The position numbers and the translations under genes are program-made. Of a stretch of 64,000 nt of DNA, positions 25,794 to 39,299 are shown one piece after another; position 1 is the stretch's first letter, and every line of letters begins with the position of its first letter. Below the pieces are notes generated by a model that did not search any database, had not been told where the DNA came from, and worked only from the letters and a program-made list of their open reading frames with translations. This DNA comes from Agapanthus africanus (Eukaryota > Streptophyta > Magnoliopsida > Asparagales > Amaryllidaceae). Where the stretch lies: NCBI GenBank assembly GCA_030015575.1, contig CM057338.1:774269864-774333863 (forward strand), read 5' to 3'.

Positions 25794-27939
25794 TGTAAGT
25801 ACACGGCGGCGCCCCGGCCGTCTGAACGAGGCCAAAATGCGGAATATGAAACTTTTCTATAAACTAGAACCGGCACCACCGCGCACAAAAATCCCGGATC
25901 GGGCCATTAATCTAATCCTAGCTAACAAGAGAAGGGGTAGAGAGATATACCGAGCGATCCATGTCCTTCGGTCTTCTCGTCGTCGTCCCGATCTCCCCTC
26001 GGAATCTCCGGTCTTCATCTCCTCGCCGGAAGGGCACCACATCGCCGGGTTCTTTTACGGGCTCCCACCTCTGGACCGAGGCAACTCGGGCATGAAGTTG
26101 GCGAGCCGACGTGCCCAAGGATACTGTAGGTCAACTGTAGAACTCTATGTCTCTTTGGGGTTTAAAGAAGTTGCCATTTGGTGGAGGAAAAGAACTATAT
26201 GGAGATGAATGATTTTGTAGCAGGCAAAGGAAAAAATGTGATGAACATTTTTCCCATTCCAAATGAAAAAACCCCCACCCTCCACCATAATGTGGCCGGC
26301 CTCTATAGGAGAATGGAGAGAGAGGAGAAAGGTCAAAGGGGTGGGAAAGCCACTAATACAAGCAAGAGGAAAATGATTATCATAAGAGATGATGATCACA
26401 ATCCAATCCAAAACAACTCCCATCATCAACAACCATGATGAACAAAAAGGTAATCATGAAAGACAAGAACCATGATTAAGTCAAGAAGTCAAAAGATGGT
26501 TAAACCATCATGAAGCAACAATATGCAAAGACCACCCTCCACAAAGCTAATTTGCACAAATGCAAATAAGCCCTCCTCCACCAATTTTTAGCCAATCAAA
26601 GATACAAAGGAAAATGGCCGAAACGGAAAGTAAAGTGGCAACTTCAAAAAACAGATCCCGTAATAAATTACAGGAAAACCCCGCTACTGTATATACATAC
26701 CCGCATTTGTATTCTGACCGAATACAAATGCAATGAGACAAAATCTACACTGTACAATACTAGGATCCGGCTTAAACCAAAGCCCGCTAGTATTATCCGT
26801 CCGATCATGATCCGTGCAATACCGCACGTATCTGATCGAACCCTGCCATATCTCCATACGGCCTCTACAGCGTTTTGCCCGAAACTTGAGAAAACGGTCT
26901 GTGGGGGACTCTAAAGACTCATCAATATTTTGGTTGTGGATTTAACCACTAGCACGTCAGAGATATTAGCCTATACGTAACGGGCTACCAAGTATTGACC
27001 AAAAAGGACGTCGATAAGCGAACTCATCTTGACACCCTACTGAGTCTGTCAGTGACAATATCCGTACAGTTCGGTCCGTTCGTCTATAAGCATCGCATTG
27101 CGGGCCTAGGGGGTCGGTAAAAGTTAGACCCCCAAAAGCGGTACAAGTCGTATCGGAGTGTAGCCCAGAACACCCTGAGATACTATTGGAATACCTACCA
27201 GTAAATCTCCTGCCTTGGCCAAGGACTTCGTGTAATGGCTCTCCTAGACACAGCGCGACCTCACCCCCAATACCGGGAGAGATGAACCCCTGCAGATCCG
27301 CTCACTGCCTCCATGTGGCTCGGGACTGTACCCAACTAAAACCTGTTTGCTCGTCTCCTTTGAGCGTGGTAGGGTAGTAATCAAAGCACAGTGGGAACTC
27401 ACACGAGACAAATGACGATCTCAGGTCGATGAACTAACCTGTACACATGTCACCAGGGAACTGCTATCTGACGTCAGGTATAAGACCAACTAGCATATTC
27501 CCGGCGAGTCCTGTCCGGTGTACTCATAACCCAATGAGCACCTGTATACATCTTAGGTGAACCAACTGACACCAGTGGCTTGTGAGACCGGCCACCGCCC
27601 CTCGTCGGGGTCTCGACTGTATACACTACTCTGGAGTATCGATGCCCTGTCTCGAAACTCCTACGACTAGGGACCTTTTAAGGATGTGCTTATAGACCCT
27701 AGCTCCCACGTATATGATCGCCCTCATACTGCTGGCAGTCAAGCAAGAATCCTAGGGGCTCTATCAACGTGCAATAGTGACCTGTAAGGCCACCTAAAGC
27801 AGTACACGATGATAAAGATAAACCAGATAGCATACTATCATCTTGAGTAAGACTCTCCTACCGGGATAGGTCCTCCCTCAATCATTGCAATCACGTGCCT
27901 GTGATCCAATAATTGACTCTGAGGGCACTATCTCTAACA
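25794..27939 (-). repeat. 3' LTR of family B element
   Basis: Plus-strand ends tgtaagt and ctaaca. Followed at 27940 by the inverted polypurine tract atctcccacttgcac. Confidence 0.93.
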
Positions 27940-27952
27940 ATCTCCCACTTGC

Positions 27953-30900
27953 ACTCAAGGCTAATTATTGCGATGTCGCATACTTACAGCCCGTGTGATA
28001 CCGAACACCCAACTCCTCTACTAGTCAGTCTCACAAAACCCGTTTGTGAAACTATTGCGTTCGAGGAATAGCCTCAGTGAGTGGATCCGCTTTGATGTTT
28101 CTTTCTATGTCTCTCTATATCTCAAGTTCGCGGAGAAACCTATCTCCCGAAATGAGCAATACCTGTCTTAGAATATGTCTGGATATCTGATAGGACCTAG
28201 TTCATAAATGAACTCCAAATCCAAACTTCTTAGACTGTATCGTCAACTGAACTTAATCAGTATCCTGCGCCATGCCTCCCTCAGTATCTGCTTGGATCAC
28301 CTGTCCGAAATATTGCCCCTCGTTAGAGGGAAAACCATAACTCTGACGGCCACCCTGTCGTCCAGGTCACCTTGGAAGCCTGGAATGATAACTGTCTCCA
28401 GAATGAGGCTGTCGTTATCATATCCCTAGAATATCCACTTATGTTCTAAAACTGCTTCCGAATGTTTCTCCTGGATTGGATCAATATCAACTTATTGCAT
28501 CTAGTGCAAAAACAACATTTGGTATGGTACTTGACATCTCATGATTGACTCAATTGCCTAAGCAAGTGATCTGCCAATCATGCACATCCCTCTCCCCTTT
28601 AGTCTGTAAGACACCTTCAGAGAGGGTGACTCCACCACCTGTAGGCACACTACCGTGCATGGAGTCATCCATTCTAAAACACCTGTAGAATGCTGTCTAA
28701 GTACCCAGATTGGGAAACCACTCAAATCTAGATCTAAAACCATAGATCTAGTAACCAGAATGTCTGATATAATATCTATATCCTTTGTGGAGAAACCACT
28801 GTGTGACAACTAAAGTATAACCGATCGTAGTATAGGAATTTCACTTCCTACTCTGTATATGTCATCCAAATACCAGGACATCACACCCTACTACCTTCTT
28901 AACAGATCTATCCCCTATTCTGATGAAGTCAAACCTATGACTGTCACATCAGAAATAGATGATCTATCTCCACTATGTCTGCTTTAGTCTATAAATAGAC
29001 ATAATCCACCTGTCCACCAATGCTTCCGCTGCTCCCACTGACTATGACAACCCTCTGGCAGAGTCATATAGACGTGCACTTCTAAAGCTTGTTTAGAACG
29101 ATGCTATACTCATCCTCCTGCCGGGTCTCACAGTCTGGAACAACAGCAATGACAAGTCTGGGTAAACAAGAACCTCCCTGTCACCGTCTTTGAGCATACC
29201 GAAGTACCTCTCGAGTGCCTGAGGTTACCCACCATATCTGCGGAGTGGCTAATGGAATGTCAAACCAGATTGAATCTTTAGGTTCTTATCAAATTTTCAA
29301 TAATCGTTTGCGGTTCTGGAATCACTTCCAGTTCTACCATACTCCCACTTCTATTTTCTGGAAAAAAAAATCCATTTTACTTAAAACTGTGGCGAGTCTA
29401 GAACAATATCACTATTGATCTTCCAGATGGTAGAAAGTCAACCCTCGTCATAGCCTGGGTCAACCCACAAACAGCCATTACAAAAACGTGCTTTGAGTTA
29501 TCCAGAGTCTGGTTTTAAGCATAAGCCGGACAACTCCCCGTACCTTAACATCGTTAAGATACGAACTGTTCTATATCCAATATAGAAACAAAGGCACTGA
29601 TTTAATTGGAACCAGATTCAAATCATGCAACTGTCTCCAGTGAATGTCAACAAAATGGAGAGAGGCCGATCAGCATTACTCAACTTAGGAATGCTTCCAA
29701 TTATAAGTAACCCGAAAGAGAAGCAAGTTCTCTTAATCATTACTATCACCTGAATACCATACACAAGTATCTACATCTTCGATCACCTTGAAGAATCTTG
29801 ATACTTGCAATACCTGGTTCTCTACTTTACTCTTATACCTATAACTTCTCAAAACTCAGACCTTGTGTTTCTACGAAACACCTGTCTAAAAACTAGAGAA
29901 GTCATAAGTAAACCGAATATAGTACGAGGACCACCCCCTCTGTCCTCATGGACACTGGACAATATACAATACTCTGTATAAGTCCCCTGAGTCTAATAAC
30001 TCAATCCCTGTGTGTCGTAGGTTGAAAACTGTACTTATGGTTAAGAAGAATTACACCGCTGTTTAATGCTCCTTACCTAACCATCAACTGATATAGGTAA
30101 ATGTCATCGATATAATTTCAAAAAGATATATTTCACTCTATAAAAATAGACGTACAGATATATCAATTTGAAATTGGTGCATAACAGCGGATATTCAAAA
30201 TCAAATATTTGCCGTCCGGCAAACAACCCAGGTGACTTCCTCAAATATCACCAATTACAACGAATTCCGATATAATGAGGATAATCGCCTAATTCCCAAT
30301 AACTTACTCCCACTCATCATCTGTAAAACCATACAGATGTGAGATTCATACCTGGTAAATACATACCCTGGAGCAAGTGTCTAATTGGGAAATCAGTTTT
30401 CCTTTAACAGTACACAGTGAAACTGAAACATTGAAATGTTTCGTAGGGGTATCCTGGTATTCCTAGTAATGCCTCTTCCATTATCAGATTCACAACTGTA
30501 ACCGTATATTTCTTTGCCACCTCTCCAAATCCCTTTATATGTTTTTAGTCGTTACCTTCTGTACACCCCTTTAGGCCAAATGGTTTTCTTCCTTCCCTAC
30601 CTTTCGGCACCAGCCTATGGTTTGGAAGAAGACTATCCAATAAGCATAATGGGTGTACTGTCCTAATCCTAGGAACACTCGCAATGCGAGAGAAGGTGAA
30701 GATAAAAGACAACCGAATAAACCTTATTCCTATTTCTCCTGAACCAGAATCCATCCCCGAACTGGAACAAGTTCCTTTCGAGTTCGTATATAACCATACG
30801 ATGGAGTATCCAATAAACTGTGGATCTTCATAGTGATACAGAGTGTCCTGGAGAAATACAAAGGTGAAGTGGGAGTGGTAATGAAATACTTGGTTTGGTC

Positions 30901-31376
30901 GTGAATAGCAGTCGCATTTTACTTTGCCCTCCTTCTAATCCCTTTATTTGTCTTTACTTAATACCTTCTGTACACCTTTTAGGCTAATTGGTTTTCTTCT
31001 TTCCCTACCGGTCGGCACCTGCCTATGGTTTGGAAGAAGACTATCCAATTTGCGTAATGGGTGTACTTCCCTTAATCCAAGGAGCACTCGCAACCTGAGA
31101 GAAGGTAAAAAGAAAAGACAACTGAATAGTCCTATTCGTTTTCTCCACAACCGGAAACCATCCTCGAATAAATTCCTTCGAGTTCGTATATAACCATACG
31201 ATGGTTTTATCCAATGGAAGTGGACGTTCGTAGTAATACGGGGTGTTCTGGAGAAAAGGGTAAAAGTAGGAGTGGCAATGAGGTTTGCAACTCTGACAAT
31301 CTAAAAGCCAGTCTTATAAGAAGGTTCGGTTAATTTTGGTCTCTAAGTCATAGTCTAGGGTTGGGTCAATGGTCGC
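27953..31376 (-). pseudogene. Family B Copia polyprotein remnant
   Basis: Read on the minus strand, many frames are broken, but the Copia order is visible. Near 30200 a protease-tail piece reads like LPDGKYLILNIRCYAPIS. The reverse transcriptase shows LEVHVYMTLPEG (near 29080) and YLDD in a YLDDIYRVGSEIP context (about 28850-28890). RNase H has ADPLT near 28080-28090. The region 29460-29560 matches the integrase to RT linker of family A. The reading frame changes many times and no stretch codes for more than about 80 residues. A tandem duplication at 30520-31284 sits where gag or the protease N-terminus should be. It cannot make functional proteins. Confidence 0.75.
30520..31284 (-). repeat. 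Tandem direct repeat inside family B coding region
   Basis: Two copies of about 360 bp, near 30520-30884 and 30926-31284, share accttctgtacacc, tggtttggaagaagactatc, ttcgagttcgtatataacca and flanking spacing. The period is about 407 bp. On the minus strand both encode a related peptide (LDSLLPNHR.VP.GRE.RKP), so the duplicated piece may have been coding, probably in gag. They differ at many sites, so the duplication is old. Confidence 0.8.
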
Positions 31377-33672
31377 TGCCAAAGAGAGAGAGAAAAGAAA
31401 CACTCAACGTGCACTCTAACCTAGATCAGAATGGTTACCAATTTATCCAATCAGGAAACCTCCCACTGTACCGTCAAATTCTCCTCCAAACCTGAAAGAA
31501 TAATTAGTCGGGATCACCCGAGAAGTAAACCAACTCATCAGTGGGAATCGGGATCCAACTATCATTACATGATAATGTGACGGACTCCGCTCACGTTATC
31601 ATACTCCAGAAGGTATGCGCATATCTGGCAAGTTTCAGCTTCTTTAGAAACTCCCGATGTGATTTTTGCCCCATGCTTTTATGACCTTGACTTTGGCCAA
31701 CAAATCATAAGTCACATGTCAAGTTCTACCCGTCATTCTCCAGGTTAATTTGAACCCACCCGTACCTACCATTGACTTTGGCCAACAAGGCAGTACGACT
31801 GTCCCAAACCAACGCATTTATCTATGCTGCATATGAACACCCAATAACTACCAAACACCGTGCCTTGACTTTGGCCAACAAACACAGCTTGAATACTATT
31901 GACTATCCATATGAAACGACGGAGGGCTACGAATGGTTTCTGGCGAAAAACCTTTAACGTAATGAACTTGATATCGTTGAAGGAATTGGATAGCTTTATA
32001 AAAATATAGTGACGAAAACCTTTGCTAAAGAGGTCACTCCCGGTGAAGAGATCTCGGCTCTTTCCCCGTAGAATGAGGTGCAGGATATTCCAACTGAATA
32101 CCACGATGCAAAGCAAAAGTAATCGGCTATAGTGAAGTTATTGCCCTGACGCAAACTTCTGTCCAAGGGGTCACTCCCAGTGAAGGGATCTCGGCCCTTG
32201 CCTCGTCGACTGAGGTGCTGGATATTCATAACCGAATACCACTGTGCAAAACAAAAGAGAACGTCCTTGCAATAACAGCTTTTTTGAAAAGTTGTTCCAA
32301 CAACATCATAATAGGTTTGTTTAACTTGCATTGATCCGAATCAATGCAGTCCCATCAATTGATCACACCAATAAAGAACGAAAATAATGATGTACGTATA
32401 TGCTATCCGCATTCGCCACTGGGTCCCGTTATCACCCGTTAGGTTACTTAACTAACGACAGAGCGGGGAATGGACTAGCGAGGATGCAAAACATATACAA
32501 CATCTACTAGTATATATATAACAATATATAATATTCGCTCAAGGCGTGATAAAATGCAACATCACAGAAATGTAATAAGCATCACAGAACAATACAGATA
32601 TCTGGGATTCCCTGGTTTCATAGAGCCGCTACTGAAACCCGACGTTCCCCTGGTCGTATGGATAGCCTGTGCAATGAAAATCCTAGACCTCTACGGGTGC
32701 GGCAAGTCACCCGCCAAAACCTGAAGCGAGGCAGCCCCCTTCAGCAACGTGAATGGACCACCCAGCACTTCACAGAATCCGGTAACTTGGGCACCCCTCC
32801 ATGGGTCAACCTGTACCCCCTACGAGTGCGGCGAATAGCCTGCCAATTCTAGAGTAAAGCCCCTTCCGTCTCAATGCCATGAGATGCGGGCCCGTTGCCC
32901 TCTAGAATCCAGCTATCCGTGCACCCCTCCGCGGGGTAATCCTAGTACAGAAAGTAAAATATACATACAACGGGTACATCGACCTCAGCCCGTTCGTTCC
33001 CCAAAAGAATAATATACAAACAGGCAGTGACGGCAGTCCATATGTCGGACGCTTGCCCCACATTATCAAATGTACATATAAAACAAAACTGTACTAACAT
33101 TGCATCCAGGCTATCCCCACCGACCAATCCGCAACATCACAGCATAACACAGAACATCAACGTGAATGTCACGTTCGCAAATCCGTCTAAAAGGGCTATA
33201 GCAGTTAGACAGGATTTACCGATCAAATGACATTCACGGTCGCAGATATAATGTAAATACTGTGAACTAACATGTTTAAAATTTTCGATCGATCAAATTT
33301 ACTGAAATGGGCCCCAAGCACTACTGTAGCACTCAAAGAAAATCTGGGCCCAAACAGAACATTCCAAAACCCCAATTTCCCTGTACAAAGATCACTGTGC
33401 AAAAATGGTGCAGTGAAGGCACTGTGCTGCGGCAGAACCGCGGCCGGAACAGGGGTTTAGCCGCGGTTCCGCGGTCGTGCTACAGTGTCACACTACCATT
33501 TTTTCACAGAAGTCTTAAAATTTCCTGCATGTACTTCTGCAACATACTGAAAAAAATTTCGAGCCAAAAATAATTCGACAGAAAACTGATGCTTTGAAAT
33601 CGCGGTTTTGGGATTTTTGTTCGATCGAAAATGTAAACACGTTAGACCAAGCTAGACTAGGTTAATGGCGTG
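31377..33672 (-). other. Non-coding leader of family B element
   Basis: About 2.3 kb between the primer site and the first coding trace. It has no sustained frame. It holds the same series of potential RNA structures as the family A leader: a GC-rich hairpin 206-236 nt from the primer site, a duplicated hairpin near 32025-32070 and 32155-32205, three tetraloop hairpins at 31685-31704, 31771-31790 and 31863-31882, and a pyrimidine-rich splice-acceptor-like tract at 31376-31396. Confidence 0.65.
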
Positions 33673-33684
33673 GCTCTGATACCA
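33673..33684 (-). other. Primer-binding site of family B element
   Basis: gctctgatacca on the plus strand (tggtatcagagc on the element strand), 1 nt from the LTR at 33686; tRNA-iMet type. Confidence 0.93.
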
Positions 33685-33685
33685 G

Positions 33686-35835
33686 TGTAAGTGCACGGCG
33701 GCGCCCCGGCCGTCTGAACGAGGCCAAAATGCGGAATATGAAACATTTCTATAAACTAGAACCGACACTACCGCGCACAAAAATCCTGGATCGGGCCATT
33801 AATCTAATCCTAGCTAACAAGAGAAAGGGTAGAGAGATATACCGAGCGATCCGTGTCCTTCGGTCTTCTCGTCGTCGTCCCGATCTCCCCGCGGAATCTC
33901 CGGTCTTCATCTCCTCGCCGGAAGGGCACCATATCGCCGGGTTCTTTTACGGGCTCCCACCTCTGGACCGAGGCAACTCGGGCATGAAGTTGGCGAGCCG
34001 ACGTGCCCAAGGATGCTGTAGGTCAACTGTAGAACTCTATGTCTCTTTGGGGTTTAAAGAAGTTGCCATTTGGTGGAGGAAAAGAACTATATGGAGATGA
34101 ATGATTTTGTAGCAAGCAAAGGAAAAAATGTGATGAACATTTTTCACATTCCAAATGAAAAAACCCCCACCCTCCACCATAATGTGGCCGGCCTCTATAG
34201 GAGAATGGAGAGAGAGGAGAAAGGTCAAAGGGGTGGGAAAGCCACTAATACAAGCAAGAGGAAAATGATTATCATAAGAGATGATAATCACAATCCAATC
34301 TAAAACAACTCCCATCATCAACAACCATGATGAACAAAAAGGTAATCATGAAAGGCAAGAACCATGATTAAGTCAAGAAGTCAAAAGATGGTTAAACCAT
34401 CATGAAGCAACAATATGCAAAGACCACCCTCCACAAAGCTAATTTGCACAAATGCAAATAAGCCCTCCTCCACCAATTTTCAGCCAATCAAAGATACAAA
34501 GGAAAATGGCCGAAACGGAAAGCAAACTGGAAACTTCAAAAAACAGATCCCGTAATAAATTACAGGAAAACCCCGCTACTGTATATACATACCCGCATTT
34601 GTATTCTGACCGAATACAAATGCAATGAGACAAAATCTATACTGTACAATACTAGGATCCGGCTTAAACCAAAGCCCGCTAGTATTATCCGTCCGATCAT
34701 GATCCGTGCAATACCACACGTATCTGATCGAACCATGCCATATCTCCATACGGCCTCTACAGCGTTTTGCCCGAAACTTGAGAAAACGGTATGTGGGGGA
34801 CTCTAAAGACTCGTCAATATTTTGGTTGTGGATTTAACCACTAGCACGTTAGAGGTATTAGCCTATATGTAACAGGCTACCAGGTATTGACCAAAAGGGA
34901 CGTCGATGAGCGAACTCATCCTGACACCCTACTGAGCCTGTCAGTGACAATATCCGTACTGTCCGGTCCGTTCGTCTATGAGCATCGCATGGCGGGCCTA
35001 GGGGGTTGTAAAAGTCAGACCCCCAAAAGCGGTACAAGTCGTGTCGGAGTGTAGCCCAGAACACCCTGAGATACTATTGGAATACCTACCAGTAAATATC
35101 CTGCCTTGGCCAAGGACTTCGTGTAATGGCTCTCCTAGACACAGCGCGACCTCACCTCCAATACCGGGAGAGACGAACCCCTGCAGATCCGCTCACTGCC
35201 TCCATGTGACTCGGGACTGTACCCAACTAAAACCTATTTGCACGTCTCTTCTGAGCGTGGTAGGGTAGTAATCAAAGCACAGTGGGAACTCACACGAGAC
35301 AAATGACGATCTCAAGTCGATGAACTAACCTGTACACATGTCACCAGGGAACTGCTATCTGACGTCAGGTATAAGATCAACTAGTATGTTCCCGGCGAGT
35401 CCTGTCCGGTGTACTCATAACCCAATGAGCACCTGTATACATCTTAGGTGAACCAACTGACACCAGTGGCTTGTGAGACCGGCCACCGCCCCTCGTCGGG
35501 GTCTCGACTGTATACACTAGTCTACTCTGGAGTATCGATGCCCTGTCTCGAAACTCCTACGACTAGGGACCTTTTAAGGATGTGCTTATAGACCCCAGCT
35601 CCCACGTATATGATCGCCCTCATACTGCTGGCAGTCAAGCAAGAATCCTAGGGGCTCTATCAACGTGCAATAGTGACCTGTAAGGCCACCTAAAGCAGTA
35701 CACGATGATAAAAATAAACCAGATAGCATACTATTATCTTGAGTAAGACTGTCCTACCGGGATAGGTCCTCCCTCAATCATTGCAATCACGTGCCTGTGA
35801 TCCAATAATTGACTCTGAGGGCACTATCTCCAACA
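33686..35835 (-). repeat. 5' LTR of family B element
   Basis: About 2150 bp, plus-strand ends tgtaagt and ccaaca, near-identical to 25794-27939. The short frames in this LTR (for example 33729-34100) recur in the other LTR and carry no recognisable domain. Confidence 0.93.
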
Positions 35836-35840
35836 ATGAC

Positions 35841-35859
35841 GAGTATCGTACCACCTTCG
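35841..35859 (+). pseudogene. FAR1-related pseudogene, segment 2
   Basis: Nineteen bases left between the family B target duplication (atgac) and that of solo LTR D (gtaca). They join the SWIM-region end of segment 1 to segment 3 when the two insertions are removed. The sequence alone is too short to recognise; the assignment rests on the two duplications. Confidence 0.6.
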
Positions 35860-36188
35860 GTACATGTCACTCCCCGCTTCCCAAAATACGGAATACGGGG
35901 GGTTGACTAAACCAGCCATGCTCCTACGGTCAAGGAATATCCTGCCGTAGTCACACTTCTGCTTCTAGCATTCACGTGGTAATCAGTAATCAATGCACAG
36001 GCAATGAGAAATGCAGTCAATAAATCAAAACAGATATAAAACTGACCAGTAGAGTCGAAGGAAAGATAGAGCTGACGTCGCTGATCTAGATGTCCGCAAG
36101 ATCCTTAAGGTACGACAGATCCTGATCCGAACTCAGTCCCCTTCTCACTCTGAGCATGCATACTCAGGTCTTCAGAGCGACACAATAG

Positions 36189-36189
<1 letters not shown>

Positions 36190-36227
<38 letters not shown>
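36190..36227. repeat. (TA)n microsatellite
   Basis: About 19 uninterrupted AT dinucleotides within solo LTR D. Confidence 0.95.
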
Positions 36228-36230
<3 letters not shown>

Positions 36231-39200
36231 ATATGTAAACACGTGCAATGATGATGAACATAAAATAGTAAGTATGGAGTGATGACATGAGCATGAAGTA
36301 ACCGGTACAGGTAAACAGTAAAGCAGATATATCGACTTAGTAATCAATGTATGTCCATGTCACTAAACCTATCAGTCTCTAAGTATCACTGTCCAGGTCG
36401 CTAAACCTATCGCCAGTTCAAGTGTGAGAGTCAACCATGCAGGAGTATCTCCAACCCATGGGTCGGGCCCCAGGGGCAAGGGAACACGGGTCCGAATCAA
36501 GCACGATAATAATCAGTAACACCATCCATACAACTCCCAAAATCACGGTATATGCCGGCAATGGGACTCCCGAGATTCCATTGAACTCACACTCAAATTA
36601 CCCCATACCCCGTGGTCTACATCGAACACCGACCATAAACCCAAATACTAGTCGGTCCATGACAAGTCTACGTGAGAACTGGAGACAGGATCTCCATCAA
36701 GCATGTCTCGACTGGTATCCAAGATAAATGGACAGTGTTTGACGCCTTACCTATGACACTAATATAAGTGCTCCATAACCGTCCCATTTAAGTTATAGTT
36801 ACGCTTATATATGTCCCATAGACGTCGACAATGCACTAATTTAAGTGGTTCCGCTGATTGTGTACAAGTACGTGTCACTTTCATTATTCAATCACACTTT
36901 AACACTAACGTACTTACAACAATCCAATCACTAATATCTATCACTGGGTAATGTACATGATCACTAAGTTATCAATGCTTCATGACTACTATTCAATGAG
37001 GATATAACCGCTACATGATATGATGAGAATGCAAGTAATTATAATGCGAATAAAACGTAGTAGCCAGTGTCATACCATTTGCAAAATTTACTATACATCA
37101 TACATGCAGAATTAAGCAAAATAATATAAAAGGAGTAAGCAGTATGTTTAATTATCTGTCCATTAAAATTGGTTTCGCGTCAATCGAATTTCAGGTTCGC
37201 TGGTTATGGTCATTTCATTTTAACTGTTCACTACTGGAAATCCAATTTCTGAACTGGAAGTCCGTTTCGTAACACGTTTTACTCTCAGTTTCGTAACACG
37301 TTTCTCAATTGGTGACTCTATAGTTCAACTAATTGTATATTTTTCTGTTATGTTTCCAACGCATCAAACGTATTATCAATAGCAGCTCTGTATTAAAAGT
37401 TATGTCCTGTCTAGTGTAGCCATGCAAGAGGAGTCACTGCAGAAACTGCAGAATACCTAGGTACGTTAAAATGCAAATTAAATATCAAATGACGGTGAAA
37501 CAGCACGGGACCAGATTCAGGTGTTATCTAACTAAATTATATACGCGAACATAAGGGGTTCCGCACATTTTCAGTTTAAATAAGGTGTATACAGGTGTTC
37601 CAAATCCAGAGCGCTGCCCCAGACTGCAGTTCAGGGCCGCGAATTGCCTCAGTATTCATTGTTATAACTTATTAAAAAGAAAAGATGAACTATGGGATGC
37701 TGTAGGTTATTTGTTGGCCTCGATACGAGCCATAGCACTCTGAGATCCGATATATAGACAATTTATTATGATTTTAACCGTTCAGCTTGTCCGAGAAAAT
37801 CAGCTTTCACAAGGGTTATGGGGTTGTCGTTTTAGGGGAGGTAACCAACTTTTATTTTACAGCAAAATTTATATATGATGTTCGTTAACCACGCAGGGTT
37901 TCATCGATCATGAGTTCCGCCATGTTTGATTAGGTGTACACATCGGATTCCGTATTGAACACATAGGTTTAGCAACCGATTAACGGTCAAAAGGTCGACT
38001 CAATTATTTGGCCTAAACGAAAATTTATCCACGAGTTTCAATATGCCGTTAGTCATAGCATAATAAGCTCAATTGTGTCATAAACATTATTGTCGGATTC
38101 ATCAAGACTTATTACTAAAATTGCTATTATATTATTCGATATTCCGTATAATTATCAATATGAATAGAGTAGCATGTAAAGCAAGTATGAACTTTCCTGA
38201 AGATGGCCGGAGACACAACCGTGATGACGACGACGACAGCAATGGCACGATCACGGCGCAACGAACACAATGCCAGCAGCAACAACAACAACAATCTTGG
38301 ACTCGGCTATGGCCAGAGCTCGTAGCGCGGCCTCGGCTATGGGCTTGAGTTTGGCCTTGATGAATTGTGACGGGGTGGCTACAGTTATGATGGAGATGAT
38401 GGTGGCTAGTTGGAGCTTGTTGGTGGCGGTGATGGCGATGGCATATCTTTTATATCAGAATGGTCCATTTTAGCATGAATAGCAAGTGAAGTGTTTTCAC
38501 TTGCCTGCGACGATTGGGACACGGCAGCGACGATGATGATGTCAACGCCATGGCTTGAGCATGGCACGAGCAGGAGCACGACTTAGATCTTTGGTCATGG
38601 ATCGATGGTCACGCGAATAGAATGACAACCTCTCTTCTTCTCCATATAGCATCAGCAACTACAGAGCAGAAACGACACACTAGACACAACAACAGTTTTG
38701 GATTCTCCTTCTCTGTTCTCATTTCTCCAATTAATTTTGATACTTGTTCCCACAACAATTACCATGCAAATCCATTAATTCCCAAATGGATCTCCTCAAA
38801 GATCGATTTTGATCACTTGGGGGAACAATATCCTCAGTGGTGAAGTTGCTATCGGTGACTGGGGCACGGCGCGGTTCTTGAATCCAATCCGAGTGACCCT
38901 AGTGGAGTCGAGGGGGTGGCGCTTCTCCAGGCTGTTGATGAAGCGAAAGGAAGAAGGAGATCACAATGAGGACGGTGTGATGGCGACGAGATTCATTCGG
39001 TGATCGACGGCTGAATCAAGGTGCTCGGATTTGATGGTTCGGTCGAGCAGTGATGGTGGGTTGGGTGTTGTAGATGAGTGCTCGGTTGGGTGTTGGAGCT
39101 CGGGGGTGCGGCAATGGTGGCGGCGGTAAGGGCTTGGTAAGTTGTGGAGTGCTCCGGTGATGGTTGTCGGCGAGGTGGGCGCGCGGTTCGCGGTTGCCGT

Positions 39201-39299
39201 TGGAGTGAGGCTGCGTCGTGGGTGAGGTAGCCGTTATGAGGATGGAGAAGGAGCTGGGGTTGTTTGGTGATGTTCTCGAGGAGAGAGACTTTTCGGCGG

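Larger units (their letters stand above)
25794..35835 (-). mobile_element. Complete Copia element of family B
   Basis: 10,042 bp with two LTRs of about 2.15 kb, a primer site, a polypurine tract and perfect 5-bp duplications atgac at 25789-25793 and 35836-35840. It interrupts the FAR1-like pseudogene. LTRs differ by a few percent or less by eye, so insertion is fairly recent. The internal region is degraded pol plus a long leader. LTR blocks such as gggactctaaagactcgtca and tgtgactcgggactgtaccc are shared with family A, so the families are sisters. Confidence 0.95.

Noticed and set aside
25723-26208. 161-codon plus-strand frame
   Set aside because: It runs from the FAR1 pseudogene across the target duplication into the family B LTR; the LTR part recurs at 33729-34100 without the FAR1 part. 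It is an accidental fusion frame.
26145-26432. 95-codon minus-strand frame, repeated at 34037-34324
   Set aside because: Both copies are the same LTR segment; conservation is due to the LTR pair. No domain recognised.
38073-38473. Overlapping 91- and 67-codon frames with Asp/Gln/Thr runs
   Set aside because: They are triplet repeats (GAC, CAA/CAG) within solo LTR D, with no domain.
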